Origin: Macrosoma leucophasiata
Lineage: Eukaryota > Arthropoda > Insecta > Lepidoptera > Hedylidae
Length of the DNA stretch: 64,000 bases
NCBI GenBank assembly: GCA_036365455.1
Contig: JAWQUS010000032.1
Location: forward strand, 14,702,001-14,766,000
Direction of reading: 5' to 3'
Shown: piece by piece, positions 21,901 through 30,222 of the stretch
Position numbering within the stretch: the stretch's first letter is position 1
Layout: every line of letters begins with the position of its first letter
The notes under the pieces: generated by a model
Seen by the model: the letters and a program-made list of their open reading frames with translations, nothing else
What the model was told of the DNA's origin: nothing
Database searches by the model: none
Position numbers and translations under genes: made by a program

Positions 21901-23192
21901 TATTTCGGGTCTGTAGAACGTTATCTCTTTTGCACCTAACCTATGTGACGTTTGTCGACTTTTTGGTCATGTTTTGACCAATACCAGGCTATCAGTGCTT
22001 ACGTAGGCACTGCCTACGCTGCCTACTAGGCAGTGTGCAGGAGAGATAACGCTCTACGAAGTCGAAACCGATTGTCTGTTTCGTAAGCTCGATATGCAAT
22101 ATTTATTGCTGGGTGCTGTATTATAAATAATAACGTGATGATGCTTAAGTGACAAAATGTTTAAGGGCAACTGTCACGCTTTTTTGTGTTCAATCAGCAG
22201 ACCAAAATTTGGTTTTATAACGATTGTGTACGTTCTTGCCTGAAAGTTTTGTTTATTTTGTAAGAATTTGAAATTAATAGTAGTCAATAAATGTAGCACG
22301 TTTATTGTACAAGGAGGATTGGTATCTATATAGGTAAATTTGTTGACAATCATGACTTAGTTGACGAAGTCTTTTAAGGAGTATTATGTAATTCGGACTA
22401 ATCTGAACAAGATCAGGTTTTTCGTGTCAGGTGTGTCGCATGTAAGCTTTGTCTAATTTGGAATAAAATTGGCTGACTTACGAGCATGACTGTCTTTCTT
22501 TGTCTGAGGCCTGTGATACTTAACTTGCTTCTGAAGTTGAATTCATGGGTCTGCTCATTATTATTACAGAGAATAGCGTTGACCATAGACATTGTACAGT
22601 GGATAATTAACAAGGTTATATTATGGTTGTAGAAATTATATTTTCTCCCATGTACAATACTCCCAATTTACTCTGTTATCCGACGTTTCCATCGCTTTAC
22701 CGCTACCGTAGTCATGAGCAGACTAATTCGACGAGTCGCAAATATAATGCCTACAATGTAAGAACTCGCAAAAATCTGCGAAAACGTTAATACTGTAAAG
22801 ACTACGGACATTTCGCCATTGGAAATAATTTGTTAGTAAAATTGTATCTCATAAGATTATCATCATTAAAATTGTGATTAGGTACATCATCCTTTACCAT
22901 TATTTTTTAAATCATTTCTGAAGATATTATATTATTTCAATTGTCCATAACTAACAACACTATAACCTTAACAATACTTCCTTCACCAGGTGGCACAGTA
23001 TGCGTGATGTGCGAAACAGCAGCATTGCGACGGGACCTAAAATGGCGGTGCGGAGGCCACGGCGTGGCTGGTCACTCGTCACGATTCTATGCCCTAGTGG
23101 CGCCACATTGCCACGGCAAATGGGTCCGCTCCATGGACGTCCCGGACAAGAAGAGCGACTGCTGCACGAATCCCGATTTCATTTTCGTTTAG
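7008..23192 (+). CDS. SBSPON-like secreted matrix protein (somatomedin-B/TSP1 family), partial gene model
   Basis: Three exons are supported. Exon a (7008-7202, after CCACAG and before GTAAGA) encodes a thrombospondin type-1 repeat with the WxxW-type start GWGPWSECDTSCGSG and six cysteines. Exon b (15818-15941, acceptor TTTGCAG, donor GTAAGC) joins it in phase and encodes a charged linker beginning EETAMILPGG. Exon c (22990-23192, acceptor TTCACCAG) encodes the C-terminal domain with GGTVCVMCETAAL, a CGG motif, CHGKWVRSMD and a final DFIFV before the TAG at 23190. This order and the terminal VCV.C...C..W...FIF pattern match vertebrate SBSPON/RPE-spondin, a secreted extracellular matrix protein. 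Exon b ends in phase 2 but exon c needs phase 1, so at least one exon between them is missing from the model. The signal peptide and somatomedin-B exons upstream were also not found. A possible poly-A signal ATTAAA is at 23267. No enzymatic role is known. Confidence 0.72.
7287..7404 (+). pseudogene. Decayed copy of the TSP1 exon (copy 1)
   Basis: Closely resembles the second half of the exon at 7008-7202, from MQQP through CPSLVQ. It stays open here, but the final cysteines are gone: RRACQTHHGC corresponds to AQAKQTMGAY. The donor GGTAAG has become GGTCCG, so it cannot be spliced the same way. It is a relic of a tandem exon duplication inside the intron. Confidence 0.7.
7484..7603 (+). pseudogene. 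Decayed copy of the TSP1 exon (copy 2)
   Basis: A third, degenerate version of the TSP1 exon: QQPVHGGKHC, then LVQRQASQPRHGCNADS. An in-frame TAA sits where the first copy has RVV, and the donor is lost. It retains three of the exon's cysteine-flanking blocks, so its origin from the real exon is clear. Confidence 0.7.
7618..8005 (-). mobile_element. Element D, minus strand
   Basis: A near-complete copy of the repeat seen at 5254-5622, inverted, with its AT-rich microsatellite end at the left (7618-7650). It lies in the intron after the TSP1 exon. Confidence 0.65.
8263..9358. mobile_element. 1.1-kb DNA transposon with about 110-bp TIRs and 8-bp TSD
   Basis: The left arm starts GGGTTATTCGTCATC (8263) and the right arm ends GATGACGAATAACCC (9358). 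Similarity between arms continues for about 110 bp, including GGCACCTTT and ATATTTCTGTC blocks. The flanks are the perfect 8-bp repeat gtaaattg (8255-8262 and 9359-9366). The AT-rich interior has two related segments of about 150 bp (8608-8770 and 8937-9108) and no open reading frame. An 8-bp TSD fits hAT, P or Merlin; the GGG start argues against typical hAT. Confidence 0.8.
9703..10222 (+). repeat. Tandem-duplicated flank around a SINE
   Basis: A segment of about 85 bp (GTGTTTGATGGGCTTGTTTT through AATATCTTTCTGATA, 9703-9775) recurs right after the SINE (10139-10222). The tRNA SINE at 9819-10125 sits between the two. Confidence 0.65.
9819..10125 (+). repeat. tRNA-derived SINE (family E)
   Basis: The 5' part contains an A-box-like stretch AGCGTCGTGGTAGC and a B box GGGTTCGATTACC, as in tRNA-headed SINEs. 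The body ends GGGGATTACAGGCGTGAAGTT. Direct repeats of about 14 bp ending GTAAATTGAA flank it, with one mismatch. Other copies: 35285-35580 (minus), about 44690-44958 (plus, head truncated) and a fragment at 25770-25890 (minus). Confidence 0.75.
10220..10405 (+). repeat. Dispersed 100-bp repeat with a LINE scrap inside
   Basis: The blocks CGGGCAGACTG, TTCGCAAATATGAT, CTACAATGTA and GCGAAAACGTTTA recur at 22705-22805. In this copy they are separated by a short LINE C end (about 10290-10358). Class unknown. Confidence 0.5.
10685..10882 (+). mobile_element. LINE 3' end (family C)
   Basis: Plus-strand version of the fragment at 2210-2560, running from ACCATGACGAAATAGGTCGA to CGTAAAGATACATACATACA. 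It retains the ACMKRMM-type coding segment with substitutions. Confidence 0.7.
11550..12125 (-). pseudogene. Non-LTR retrotransposon ORF2 C-terminal fragment
   Basis: About 150 minus-strand residues are alignable to the region after the reverse transcriptase of a LINE. Motifs in order are DVTSRIAKAQ, RRVKLRIFKSNVKSVLLYGC, ETWKVT, NRCLRKILGIYWPE, RRRKWNWIGHTLRR and NRKRGRPKQTW. The catalytic RT motifs would lie upstream and are absent. It appears inserted at a GTGTGATTGA site, which is found on both sides (11533 and 12122). Confidence 0.8.
12195..12387. mobile_element. 193-bp MITE with about 60-bp TIRs
   Basis: Starts CACAGTAAAAATATGAAC and ends with the inverse of CACAGTGCAAATATGAAC. It is flanked by cttgcga on both sides (12188-12194, 12388-12394); with one mismatch the repeat is 8 bp. 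It is probably a hAT-like non-autonomous element lying beside the LINE fragment. Confidence 0.65.
13079..13403 (+). repeat. SINE A with a small insertion
   Basis: The head (GTGGTAGAG...CACCACCGC), the middle (GTGTTCCGGTCAGCTGGTAAT) and the tail (GAGCTGCATGCTTGTT...ACATAAAT) are all present. They are separated by an (AC)n-containing stretch at about 13210-13285. Confidence 0.65.
13739..14190 (+). repeat. Tandem duplication, about 220-bp unit
   Basis: The unit at 13739-13956 is repeated at 13957-14190. Shared blocks include TAATGTAATGTA, GAGCAATG.CGTGGTGGTTT, AACGTCTACTAGTTT, AAACAGAGACAAAAAGC and CAAATCGTGTTTTTGTTT. The second copy has about 20 extra bases. No gene is visible. Confidence 0.75.
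14489..14975 (-). mobile_element. Helitron-like element interrupted by SINE A
   Basis: The minus-strand 3' end GCGGGTCGCTAG lies at 14489-14500. The body resumes at about 14800 after the SINE A copy at 14522-14797. The body matches 6230-6390 and 40765-40950 (blocks CCATTCACA and CTTTCCAAC). Confidence 0.6.
14522..14797 (-). repeat. SINE A, full length
   Basis: The poly-T run at 14522-14530 marks its A tail, and CTATACCACCAG at the right is the head in reverse. It is nested in the Helitron-like element. Confidence 0.7.
15053..15357 (+). mobile_element. hAT-like MITE (family B) with perfect 8-bp TSD
   Basis: CATAGAGCAACGCGGCCC at the left, CCGGTGTTGCTCTATG at the right, and tctagacc at 15045-15052 and 15358-15365. 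It is one of the cleanest copies and confirms the boundaries of the family. Confidence 0.85.
15449..15717. mobile_element. LINE C fragment with 5' inversion
   Basis: The left part (15449-15530) is the extreme 3' end of LINE C in minus orientation. The right part (15532-15717) is the next upstream portion in plus orientation, and about 85 bp at the join is missing. This is the layout left by twin priming. Confidence 0.7.
16089..16339 (+). mobile_element. Helitron-like element (GTCAGCTAG end)
   Basis: Begins in an (AT)n-rich AAAAATGCAACC stretch and ends GAAGTTTGCCGGGTCAGCTAG before T. It is nearly the same as 62672-62914. Confidence 0.6.
16343..16696 (-). mobile_element. Element D, minus strand
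   Basis: Inverted copy of 5254-5622, with the AT-rich end directly next to the Helitron-like element that ends at 16339. Confidence 0.65.
16876..17142 (-). repeat. SINE A, divergent subfamily
   Basis: Minus-strand copy sharing GTAATAACTATCACA and GGTAATGTATGGCCCCG with other members of the variant subfamily. A short direct repetition (ACATTACCAGC) occurs at 17028-17050. Confidence 0.6.
17213..17776 (-). mobile_element. LINE C fragment split by a hAT-like MITE
   Basis: LINE C sequence at 17213-17276 continues at 17542-17776. The break is the 8-bp TSD gcgctaga of the MITE at 17277-17541. Confidence 0.75.
17277..17541 (+). mobile_element. hAT-like MITE (family B), nested in LINE C
   Basis: Termini CATAGAGTAACG and GTTGCTCTATG, with gcgctaga at 17269-17276 and 17542-17549. 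The interior carries GCATATGGCTACTCCCCTCC as in the other copies. Confidence 0.85.
18118..18342 (-). mobile_element. hAT-like MITE (family B), right end truncated
   Basis: Starts CAAAGAGCAACACCGG and keeps the AGTAGCCATATGCAGG and CATTTCCCCCCGC blocks. It stops before the terminal repeat, where the tandem unit at 18343 begins. Confidence 0.7.
18343..19488 (+). repeat. Direct tandem duplication with an inserted LINE scrap
   Basis: A unit of about 436 bp (18343-18778) starting GTAGCGCTAGGAGA is followed by a second copy (18779-19488), and a third start is visible at 19489. Copy 2 contains an additional 230 bp: a (GA)n run at 18896-18932 followed by LINE C (18925-19121). Confidence 0.75.
18925..19121 (+). 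mobile_element. LINE 3' end (family C) behind a (GA)n run
   Basis: Encodes RRLTYHDQIGRVLSDGG, then RNRRACMKRMM, and ends at AYPVRDLA before TGA and a CATACATA tail. Placed inside the second tandem unit. Confidence 0.75.
19489..20765. other. Intronic stretch, mostly unassigned
   Basis: Apart from a LINE C end on the minus strand (19910-20024) I see only AT-rich sequence with no coding potential. A 24-bp segment at 19627-19650 sits between a possible acceptor and donor, but I do not call it an exon. Confidence 0.4.
20766..21330 (+). mobile_element. LINE-derived fragments
   Basis: 20766-20945 is a LINE C end. 20950-21150 and 21265-21320 resemble 3' ends of other LINEs: GTGGCGATTATGGCATAT recurs at about 39175 and 60888, and GGGGGAGGCCTATA with CTGATATGATGAT resembles 51995-52047. 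There is no intact ORF. Confidence 0.5.
21331..22989. other. Intron sequence before the last SBSPON-like exon
   Basis: No coding exon could be supported, although one is expected here or further upstream because of the phase mismatch between exons b and c. A copy of the 100-bp dispersed repeat is at 22705-22805. The rest is unassigned. Confidence 0.4.
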
Positions 23193-23450
23193 ATTACTAG
23201 AAATAGGTGCACTGACGGGTTGTGTGTTTGATGAGTGCTCATTGTATTGTTAAATATAGTGATAATATTAAAGAATCTGGAATTATTGTATGTATTTAAC
23301 AGTTTGGATTTGACCGTGTTACTAAGGTTTTGTTGCACCAAAATGTTTGTTAAAGTTAAAATATGGTGATGCCTGTAACATTGACTTCACCAATCACTGC
23401 AGAACGAGTTGCACCAACGTATTTTTGACATTGTTAAAGTTACCAGGGCG

Positions 23451-23771
23451 CAGTGCCGGATTAGCCATATAGCAGGAGGCAGCAAAAGCTACGGGCCCCG
23501 CGCCTGCGCTTGAAAAAAAAACACAAATATGTAAAATATGTAATAGCTATTCTCAAAGTGAGCGTTGATTACACTGTAATTATATAGGTAAATTATTTTG
23601 TTGCAAGTTAGCAATACCACAATACTTACAGGGGAATCCTATTATATTATTTTCGATTCCTTTTCGTAAATGTTCTGTTTTATTTACATCTTAAATTTCA
23701 GTAGGCAATGTAACTCTAGGGCTCCATGGTCACATTTGCTACGGGCCCCACACCGTCTTTATCCGGCACTG
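23451..23771. mobile_element. hAT MITE with 8-bp TSD downstream of the SBSPON-like gene
   Basis: Termini CAGTGCCGGATTA and TATCCGGCACTG, flanked by ccagggcg at 23443-23450 and 23772-23779. A second matched block, GCTACGGGCCCC, lies inside both ends. This is a typical hAT terminal sequence. It is 321 bp and non-coding. Confidence 0.85.
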
Positions 23772-23779
23772 CCAGGGCG

Positions 23780-24734
23780 ACAAGTGAAGTAACAATATTT
23801 GACATAAACAATAACTTTATCCAACGCCGCTTGGCCGGTTACAGTTAAAGGTATGACGTCATTTTACAATTTTGAAATAGTGCAACTAATTTTTTTGCTA
23901 AACCGGTATTTTAACGTTGTTAAATTTATAGTACTATGAAGCAACGCAGCCTTAATTAGCAACTAATCCAAAACTACGCTAACGATCTCGATGTAATTTG
24001 ATTTTAGGTTATTATTCATCAAATATTCCATGGGTCTTATTTTTATTTGGGAATTTACATTTCACACAATTAAAATTAATTTATCGGAAAAGCGCCATCT
24101 GTTGGTTAGTATTTGAATTTATTTTCTCCAGTGTTATAAATACAAGGAAATATTGTTTCAACGCCATCTATAATTTGAAGCTTGTATTTTTTGTCGAAGA
24201 TAAATTATTTTAACATACAAAGCTAAGCTCAAATTTCCAAATATGGAAAAAATACACAATTACTTAATGTTTAAGTTTTTTTGATGTCAGAACCTCTAGC
24301 GACGTTGTGATTTGAAAGTAAATGAAACGAAAAAGCAACAGTAAAAAGAGACAGACTCATAAATTCATAAGATTGGAGAAAACGATATAGCAAGCATTGT
24401 ACAGTGTCTCTTATGAACATTTTTGAAGGTTGCACTACTACCACGTGTGCATTACAAACATGTTTTTTTGAATGTTTATTTTAAACACAAGATAACGTAC
24501 AATTACAATAATTTGTGAATAATGACATATCTGCGAGGACGATATCTTGTAAATACGATGTTAAGTAAATGCAATAACAGTAAGAACTTAGTTTTATTTT
24601 GATTCCTTTAACGAACTAACATTCTATGTACCTATGTTCTAGGTAAGAAGCCAGTCTTTGCATTTCTGTTTTAATTTCTGCAGAGGTAATATATATTATA
24701 TTTATTGGTTTTTTCCAGTAAATAACAAATAAGA
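23780..24734. other. AT-rich intergenic stretch
   Basis: No gene or recognisable repeat. Short frames occur but none has family resemblance. Confidence 0.4.
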
Positions 24735-25445
24735 CTTATTTATTTATTCTTCAATGCACCGAGTACATTAGGCGGACTTAATGCCACAAGGCATTCTCTA
24801 ACAGTCAACCTTTGGGATGTGGGACAGGATTGTAAAGGGTGCAATTTATACAAGAACAAAAATTTAGAGAACAATGTAAATTAAACAATAAATACCTTAA
24901 TAAATAATTATAAATATATTCAGATACGCATTGCGTATATATAAACATATAATATATATAGGAATACGCACAAAATACATAAATAATATATATGACAACA
25001 CATATATATATGACAACGAATTATTAATCAAAAGAATGAAGAAGATCAAGAAGAGAGTAAGAGGTGATCACGCACCTTTCGCTTAAAAGTAGATTTGCTA
25101 GCTGATTTTCGGATGTCAAGGGGCAGCTTGTTCCAGAGCGTAATGGAAGCTATAGCAAATGAATTAGCCAAAAAACGAGAGCGGTGAGCAGGTATTTCAA
25201 GAGTGAGATTTTCTGACGACCGGAGGGAATAACTAAGAGAATCGCCTAGATAGTTAAATTCGCATTTCAGGTAAGGAGGAGAGCAAGGATCGTTAATAAT
25301 AGAATATAGCAAACAGAGCATCCTAGCGGATCTTCTCTGTGGGATGGTAAGCCATTTAAGGTGAGAACGATATGGGGATATATGGTCATATTTTCGTAAA
25401 CCGAAAATAAAACGGATAGACATATTGAGTAACCGATCCAATTTA
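24735..25445 (-). pseudogene. LINE 3' end with ORF C-terminus
   Basis: The minus strand encodes 131 residues, from RFIFGLRKYDHISPYRSHLK through LTLEIPAHRSRFLANSF and LWNKLPLDIRKSASKSTFKR. This is the post-RT tail of a Jockey/CR1-like LINE. The 3' UTR with AATGCACCGAGTACATT lies at 24745-25045 and ends in an AT-rich repeat near 24735. It is 5' truncated with no RT core. Confidence 0.8.
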
Positions 25446-26029
25446 TAAGACTTCTAATTAACTGATTTATTCACCCAGAACAAAATACAATATTAGTACG
25501 ATGTGCGAACCAAAGGAACATTGAACATGACGAACAGTTACAAAAAGTGACCAGAGACGGACACCGGAAAAGGAAACGTTTTTTTTCATACATTAGTGAT
25601 GAGCTATTTTTATACAGATAATGAAATATAGATAAATATAAAATTTTATCTCAATAATATTCTTATTCGCAATAGCATCTGCGAGTGAATTTTTGAAGTT
25701 AAGAAGTTCTTGAAGAAAAAATGATAAGAAAAATTTCATCCACCTTAAATCGGTAAAAATAAACGTTGCTTCACGCCTGATATCCCCGAAACCCCTTCGG
25801 CAGAGGTAAAAATGCAAGCATTTAATCATACATGCAAACATCCACGATTCGCCGGTCACGTTTTGGTCCATCCGAGCCTATTGACATCTCCGGGCATATT
25901 ACTAACATATTTTATACAACCAAATGCACGTGAGTTCACACGTACCTTCGGCTTGAAGAGCCGGGGAAACCCAAACGGGCAATACCTGACATCCGATTTA
26001 GAAATCGGATGAGATCGTTAGATCCAATA

Positions 26030-27055
26030 AGATAAATAAGAAAAATTGGTTTATTTGTTCAGGAGTCCATCGCGGACAAACAACGTGACACGTAATTTAT
26101 ATACAACGTGTAACAGGATTGAATGTACAACCCGAGACTAGTTAGTTCAGAATCGATAACCGAATCGATTTTAGACATGTTTGATATAGGTTATGTTTTG
26201 TCCCAAAGTTAATTACAATTAAGGAAATTATGGTCACCCATTTGGTGAACAGTCAATACAAACGAAAATGAGACTAACGTCTATCCAAAATAAAATGCTA
26301 ATCTCAACAAGTTTATTAGAACTCGTTAAGACGTGCTTTTTATTATAAATAATAATTTAATAAATAAAATAGTGGAAAATAAAAATTAATCTTATTACTA
26401 ACGAGTGATAAATACGAAGACGCAAGTTACGCTACATCACTTTTTTTCGGTTCCTGTTTTGTGTGGCTCTAGGTAGAGGTAGGGTAAGTATGCATAGGGT
26501 GTGCATACTGTTCGTACAAATTGAGAACCACTTATTTCTTAAATAAAAAATATTAAATACATTGACATGTTATTTCAGTTCATGTATTATGATTATAACT
26601 CTATTATCTAATCGAGGTGTTAGATAGTGTGTATTATTCCCGTCACATGTTGTATATTAAGAGGATATTATGACAAAAAAAATAGATCCAGCATGTCTTT
26701 GTGTGAACGTAGCGTTACACTTATCGCCGTCCCTAGTTCACTTCAATTCCTGGTTTGTACATTTGCATGTATATTGCACTCGGATAGAATACGCAAGCCA
26801 CTATTTCGAAGACATGCTTTGTACGTGGTAAATATTCTTTGAGCAGTTTTGAATGGTTCATGAAAGTTATAAACAAGCATGCAGTTAACGTAATTCACAA
26901 CTAAATAAAAATAGAGGTCTGTCTGTCTGAATTTGCATATAATTGCAGCTTAATGACGATCAACTTTATTGAAATAGCATTGAACGTGTTTAAAGGACGT
27001 AAAACGCTTTTTACATAATTTTTCGTTTTATTGCGACCGCGACGGTGAAATCGGC
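26030..27055. other. AT-rich intergenic stretch
   Basis: Contains a faint minus-strand Helitron remnant (26050-26105, CAGGAGTCCAT block). Otherwise nothing recognisable. Confidence 0.35.
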
Positions 27056-27207
27056 TGTTAGACCTCTGGAGTGGCAACGCATCTACATGTATATTGAAAT
27101 CTCTCGTTTTTATGTAGAAAGATATTTATAGGTTACAGTATTTACTTACCATCAATTTGAACTGTGTGCTTGTTTACCACTTCATGATATAAAAAATACC
27201 CACTAGG

Positions 27208-27352
27208 TAATGAAGCGCGCATGGCCCTGCGCCTGGTGTAGATCGCAAGCGACCTACTCGGTTGTGCGATATGAGCGCGGTCGGGTATGTGAGGGGTGAC
27301 CGCTCGTGGCAAATAATAATGCGCGTTGCTATCGATAGATAGCAGTTGTTCG
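27208..27352 (+). mobile_element. Element D, truncated at the DIRS-like junction
   Basis: The plus-strand 5' portion of element D stops within the GATAGATAGCAG block. DIRS-like coding sequence starts within 25 bp. Confidence 0.6.
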
Positions 27353-27372
27353 CACAACTAAACGAACAGACT

Positions 27373-29060
27373 ATGTCGGGTCAGTGGAGCACAACAGAAA
27401 AACACCTCCACTGCAACGTAAAAGAGCTGTTAGCCATTCTAAAAGTGCTACAATCGCACGCTGCGAACATGACAGGGGTCTCATTCAGTCGGACAACCGT
27501 TCTGCAGTAGCTTATCTTCGCAAGGAGGGCGGGACCAAGTCTCAGTCTCTCATGAATCTCTCCCAAAAGATCCTTCAGATTCTAGACCACTATCGGATTC
27601 ATTTCAAAATATATTATTTTCCCGGGAAATTCAACAACCATGCGGATTGCTTGTCCAGGCATCGCAAACTTCCGGAGTGGCATTTAATACAAAGTTGCAC
27701 GGAAACAATTTTCGCAAAAATGGGGACACCCGTGATCGACCTGTTCGCATCCAAGACCGCCTACGTGGTAATGAACTACGCAACCCTAGATTTCAACGAC
27801 CACGATGCAATATACTACGATGCGTTGAGTATAACATGGGACTTCCAACTGACTTGGGTATTTCCACCACCTTTTCTCATACCACAAGTACTGATGCATC
27901 TGAATCAAGCGACCGGCCTGTATTTAATAGTAGTACCACGATGGGAAAAGGTATTTTGGAGAGCCGACCTGAAAGCCCGTGCGGTAGCGCCCCCAATCAC
28001 CCTAACGAATCTGAAACGGTTTCTAATCGATACCACGACCAGGTTACCGCCTCCGAAAGTACCGGATATGATTTTAGAAATATGGAAATGTGGGGGTGGG
28101 GTAAGAAATTAAGAACTTGGGATCCCGACCAAATTACTTTACTAAAATCTACATGGCGACAGTCCACTTTAAAGACTTACGAAAAACCCTGGAAACGTTG
28201 GTTGTCCTGGTCAAATGATCAAAACATAGATCCATTGCACCCCGAAGGGTCTGAACTTGAAAAAGTTCTGGCCGATTTATATCTGAAATTTAAATTCTCT
28301 CATAATACAATCCTCTTGCATAAGTCGGTAATTCTACGCTCTGTAACGCAGAGTTGTCTGGTAAATTATCCGAAGACGTTCTTGTTAAGCATGTTTTAAA
28401 AGCGATATCTTTAAAAACCCCTAAATCTGCTAAACCGCCTATTTGGGATATTAATATTCTAACTAATTATATGAGTAACTACACTTTAGATTCTAATAAT
28501 ATTTTTCAAGTTGTTAGACACACTGCTGCATTATTATGTCTGTGTTCGGGGCGCAGGATCCATGATTTGACCCTGTTATGTGTTGACAGTGATCATTGCA
28601 ATGTTCAAAATGATTCTATAATTTTCCAGCCTAAGTTTGGGTCAAAGACAGATTGCTCAGAATATAGACAGTCAAGTTGGAAACTTTTGGTAAATAAAAG
28701 TTAAACCCTGTCTACTGGATCAATAAAACAATAAATATTTTAAATGAAAGGCGTGAAAAGTCAAATTCAACAAATTTATTTGTAAACTTGCGTGGTCCTC
28801 CATCACCTGCCTCTCGCACTGTTATTGCCGGTTGGTTCAAGTCTCTCTTGAAAGCAGCCGGTATCTCGGCTTCACCGGGAAGCGTGCGCTCTGCTGTTGC
28901 CTCAAGAAATTGGATAGATAATTTTCCTTTTGAGGATATTTTAGATAGAGGTAATTGGAGATCTGTTAAAACCTTTCAAAAGTTTTATTGTCGTCAAATA
29001 TTAGTTTCAAGAGACGGTAATATCAACAATGTGACTCATTGTTTTAATTCAGTACATTGA
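27373..29060 (+). pseudogene. DIRS-like retroelement: RNase H plus tyrosine recombinase, frameshifted
   Basis: In order: an RNase H start (WSTTEKHLHCNVKELLAI, frame from 27373); after a frameshift, SDNRSAVAYLRKEGG and NNHADCLSRH; then the block typical of DIRS after RNase H (IDLFAS, WVFPPPFLIPQVL, LIVVPRWEKVFW) to 28112. A tyrosine recombinase follows in other frames: a core-binding part from about 28095 (LKSTWRQSTLKTYEKPWKRW), the first catalytic Arg box CSGRRIHDLTLL near 28550, and the C-terminal boxes SPGSVRSAVASRNW and TFQKFYCRQI with the presumed nucleophile Tyr at 28986-28988. Four reading frames are used, so it is dead. The reverse transcriptase part is missing at the 5' side. DIRS elements integrate through this recombinase rather than an integrase. 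Confidence 0.85.
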
Positions 29061-29289
29061 ATAGACTGACTTGAAAGCTTAAAATAGGTTTGATTGACAA
29101 CTGCATTATCGTTAATTTTGAGGTGTGGAGTTATATTATATTTGATTGTTTTGAAAACAACTGTTGAGAAATTTATTTTCTGAAAAATAAAAGTTATTTC
29201 GCACTCCCATTTTTTATTATATTTACTTTTATAATTATTATTTATCACATTGGCGTAATTCTCCAGGCGATAACAAACAGGTCTCATTA

Positions 29290-29907
29290 TATAAGCTTCT
29301 ACTAACGGTCAAGTCTATAATAGCATCGTTTTACCTGAAATAAAACGATTATTATATACTTACCTTAGTAGAAGCTTAGTTTTAATTACTGCCTGGTGGC
29401 ATATATATATATATATTTTTTTTATGTAATTGAAGTGGCAAACAAGCATGCAGTTCACATTCATGTTAAGTGATGACTGCAGCCTATAGACACCCACACA
29501 AAGACCAAGGTCAAAATGCAAATGCGTTACCACTCCTGAGGCCTAAGGTGTTATGCCTCTGTGCCGGAAATTACAGGGCCGTAAATTACCACCTGACCGG
29601 AACACGATAGTGCTGAACACTACCATTTAGCGGCAAGTAAATCAGGTAATGCGGTGGTGCCTACGCCCGCGAGCTCCGTCACTGGAGCTCTACCACCAGT
29701 ATTTCGACACAATGAAGACAAAACTTAGCGAGACCTACGGCCCCTCGAGCATACCTGGTGGGAGAAGTGCGAAAGGGACACACACATATACAAATAGAAA
29801 GAGAGTTAAAAATATAACAGGAAACGGATGTGTCTATCTCATTATATAAGCTTCTACTAAGGTAAGTATATAATAATCGTTTTATTTCAGGTAAAACGAT
29901 GCTATTA
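29290..29907. repeat. 60-bp perfect inverted pair flanking SINE A
   Basis: 29318-29377 and 29848-29907 are exact reverse complements. Each is also part of a larger palindrome whose ends read AAGCTTCTACTAA. Both are preceded on the plus strand by TCTCATTATATAAGCTTC. A minus-strand SINE A (29415-29700) lies between them. They may be terminal repeats related to the DIRS-like element just upstream. Confidence 0.7.
29415..29700 (-). repeat. SINE A, full length
   Basis: A close-to-consensus copy, from the poly-T at the left to GAGCTCTACCACCAGT at the right. Confidence 0.75.
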
Positions 29908-30222
29908 CAACAGTAAGTACCTATTATCTAACTGGATTATAGTTAAGTAGCATTTAACTAAAAAAAAAACTAAATAATTAATGCAGATGCGTCTATGACC
30001 TCAAGTTTCGCTAACGAAGCTCTAACATCGGTGAATGTAAAATATCTTTATCAACGGCTGCAACAAGTCAAATGTGTTTTCACACAATTTTGTATGAATA
30101 TTATATAAAATAATATTCATACAAAATAATTTTATATAAAATATTGCATAAAATCTACAACAAAGCGTAAAAGGAACCAATTTAACTAGCACAAAGCATT
30201 TCAGTTCACGATGGAACTATTT

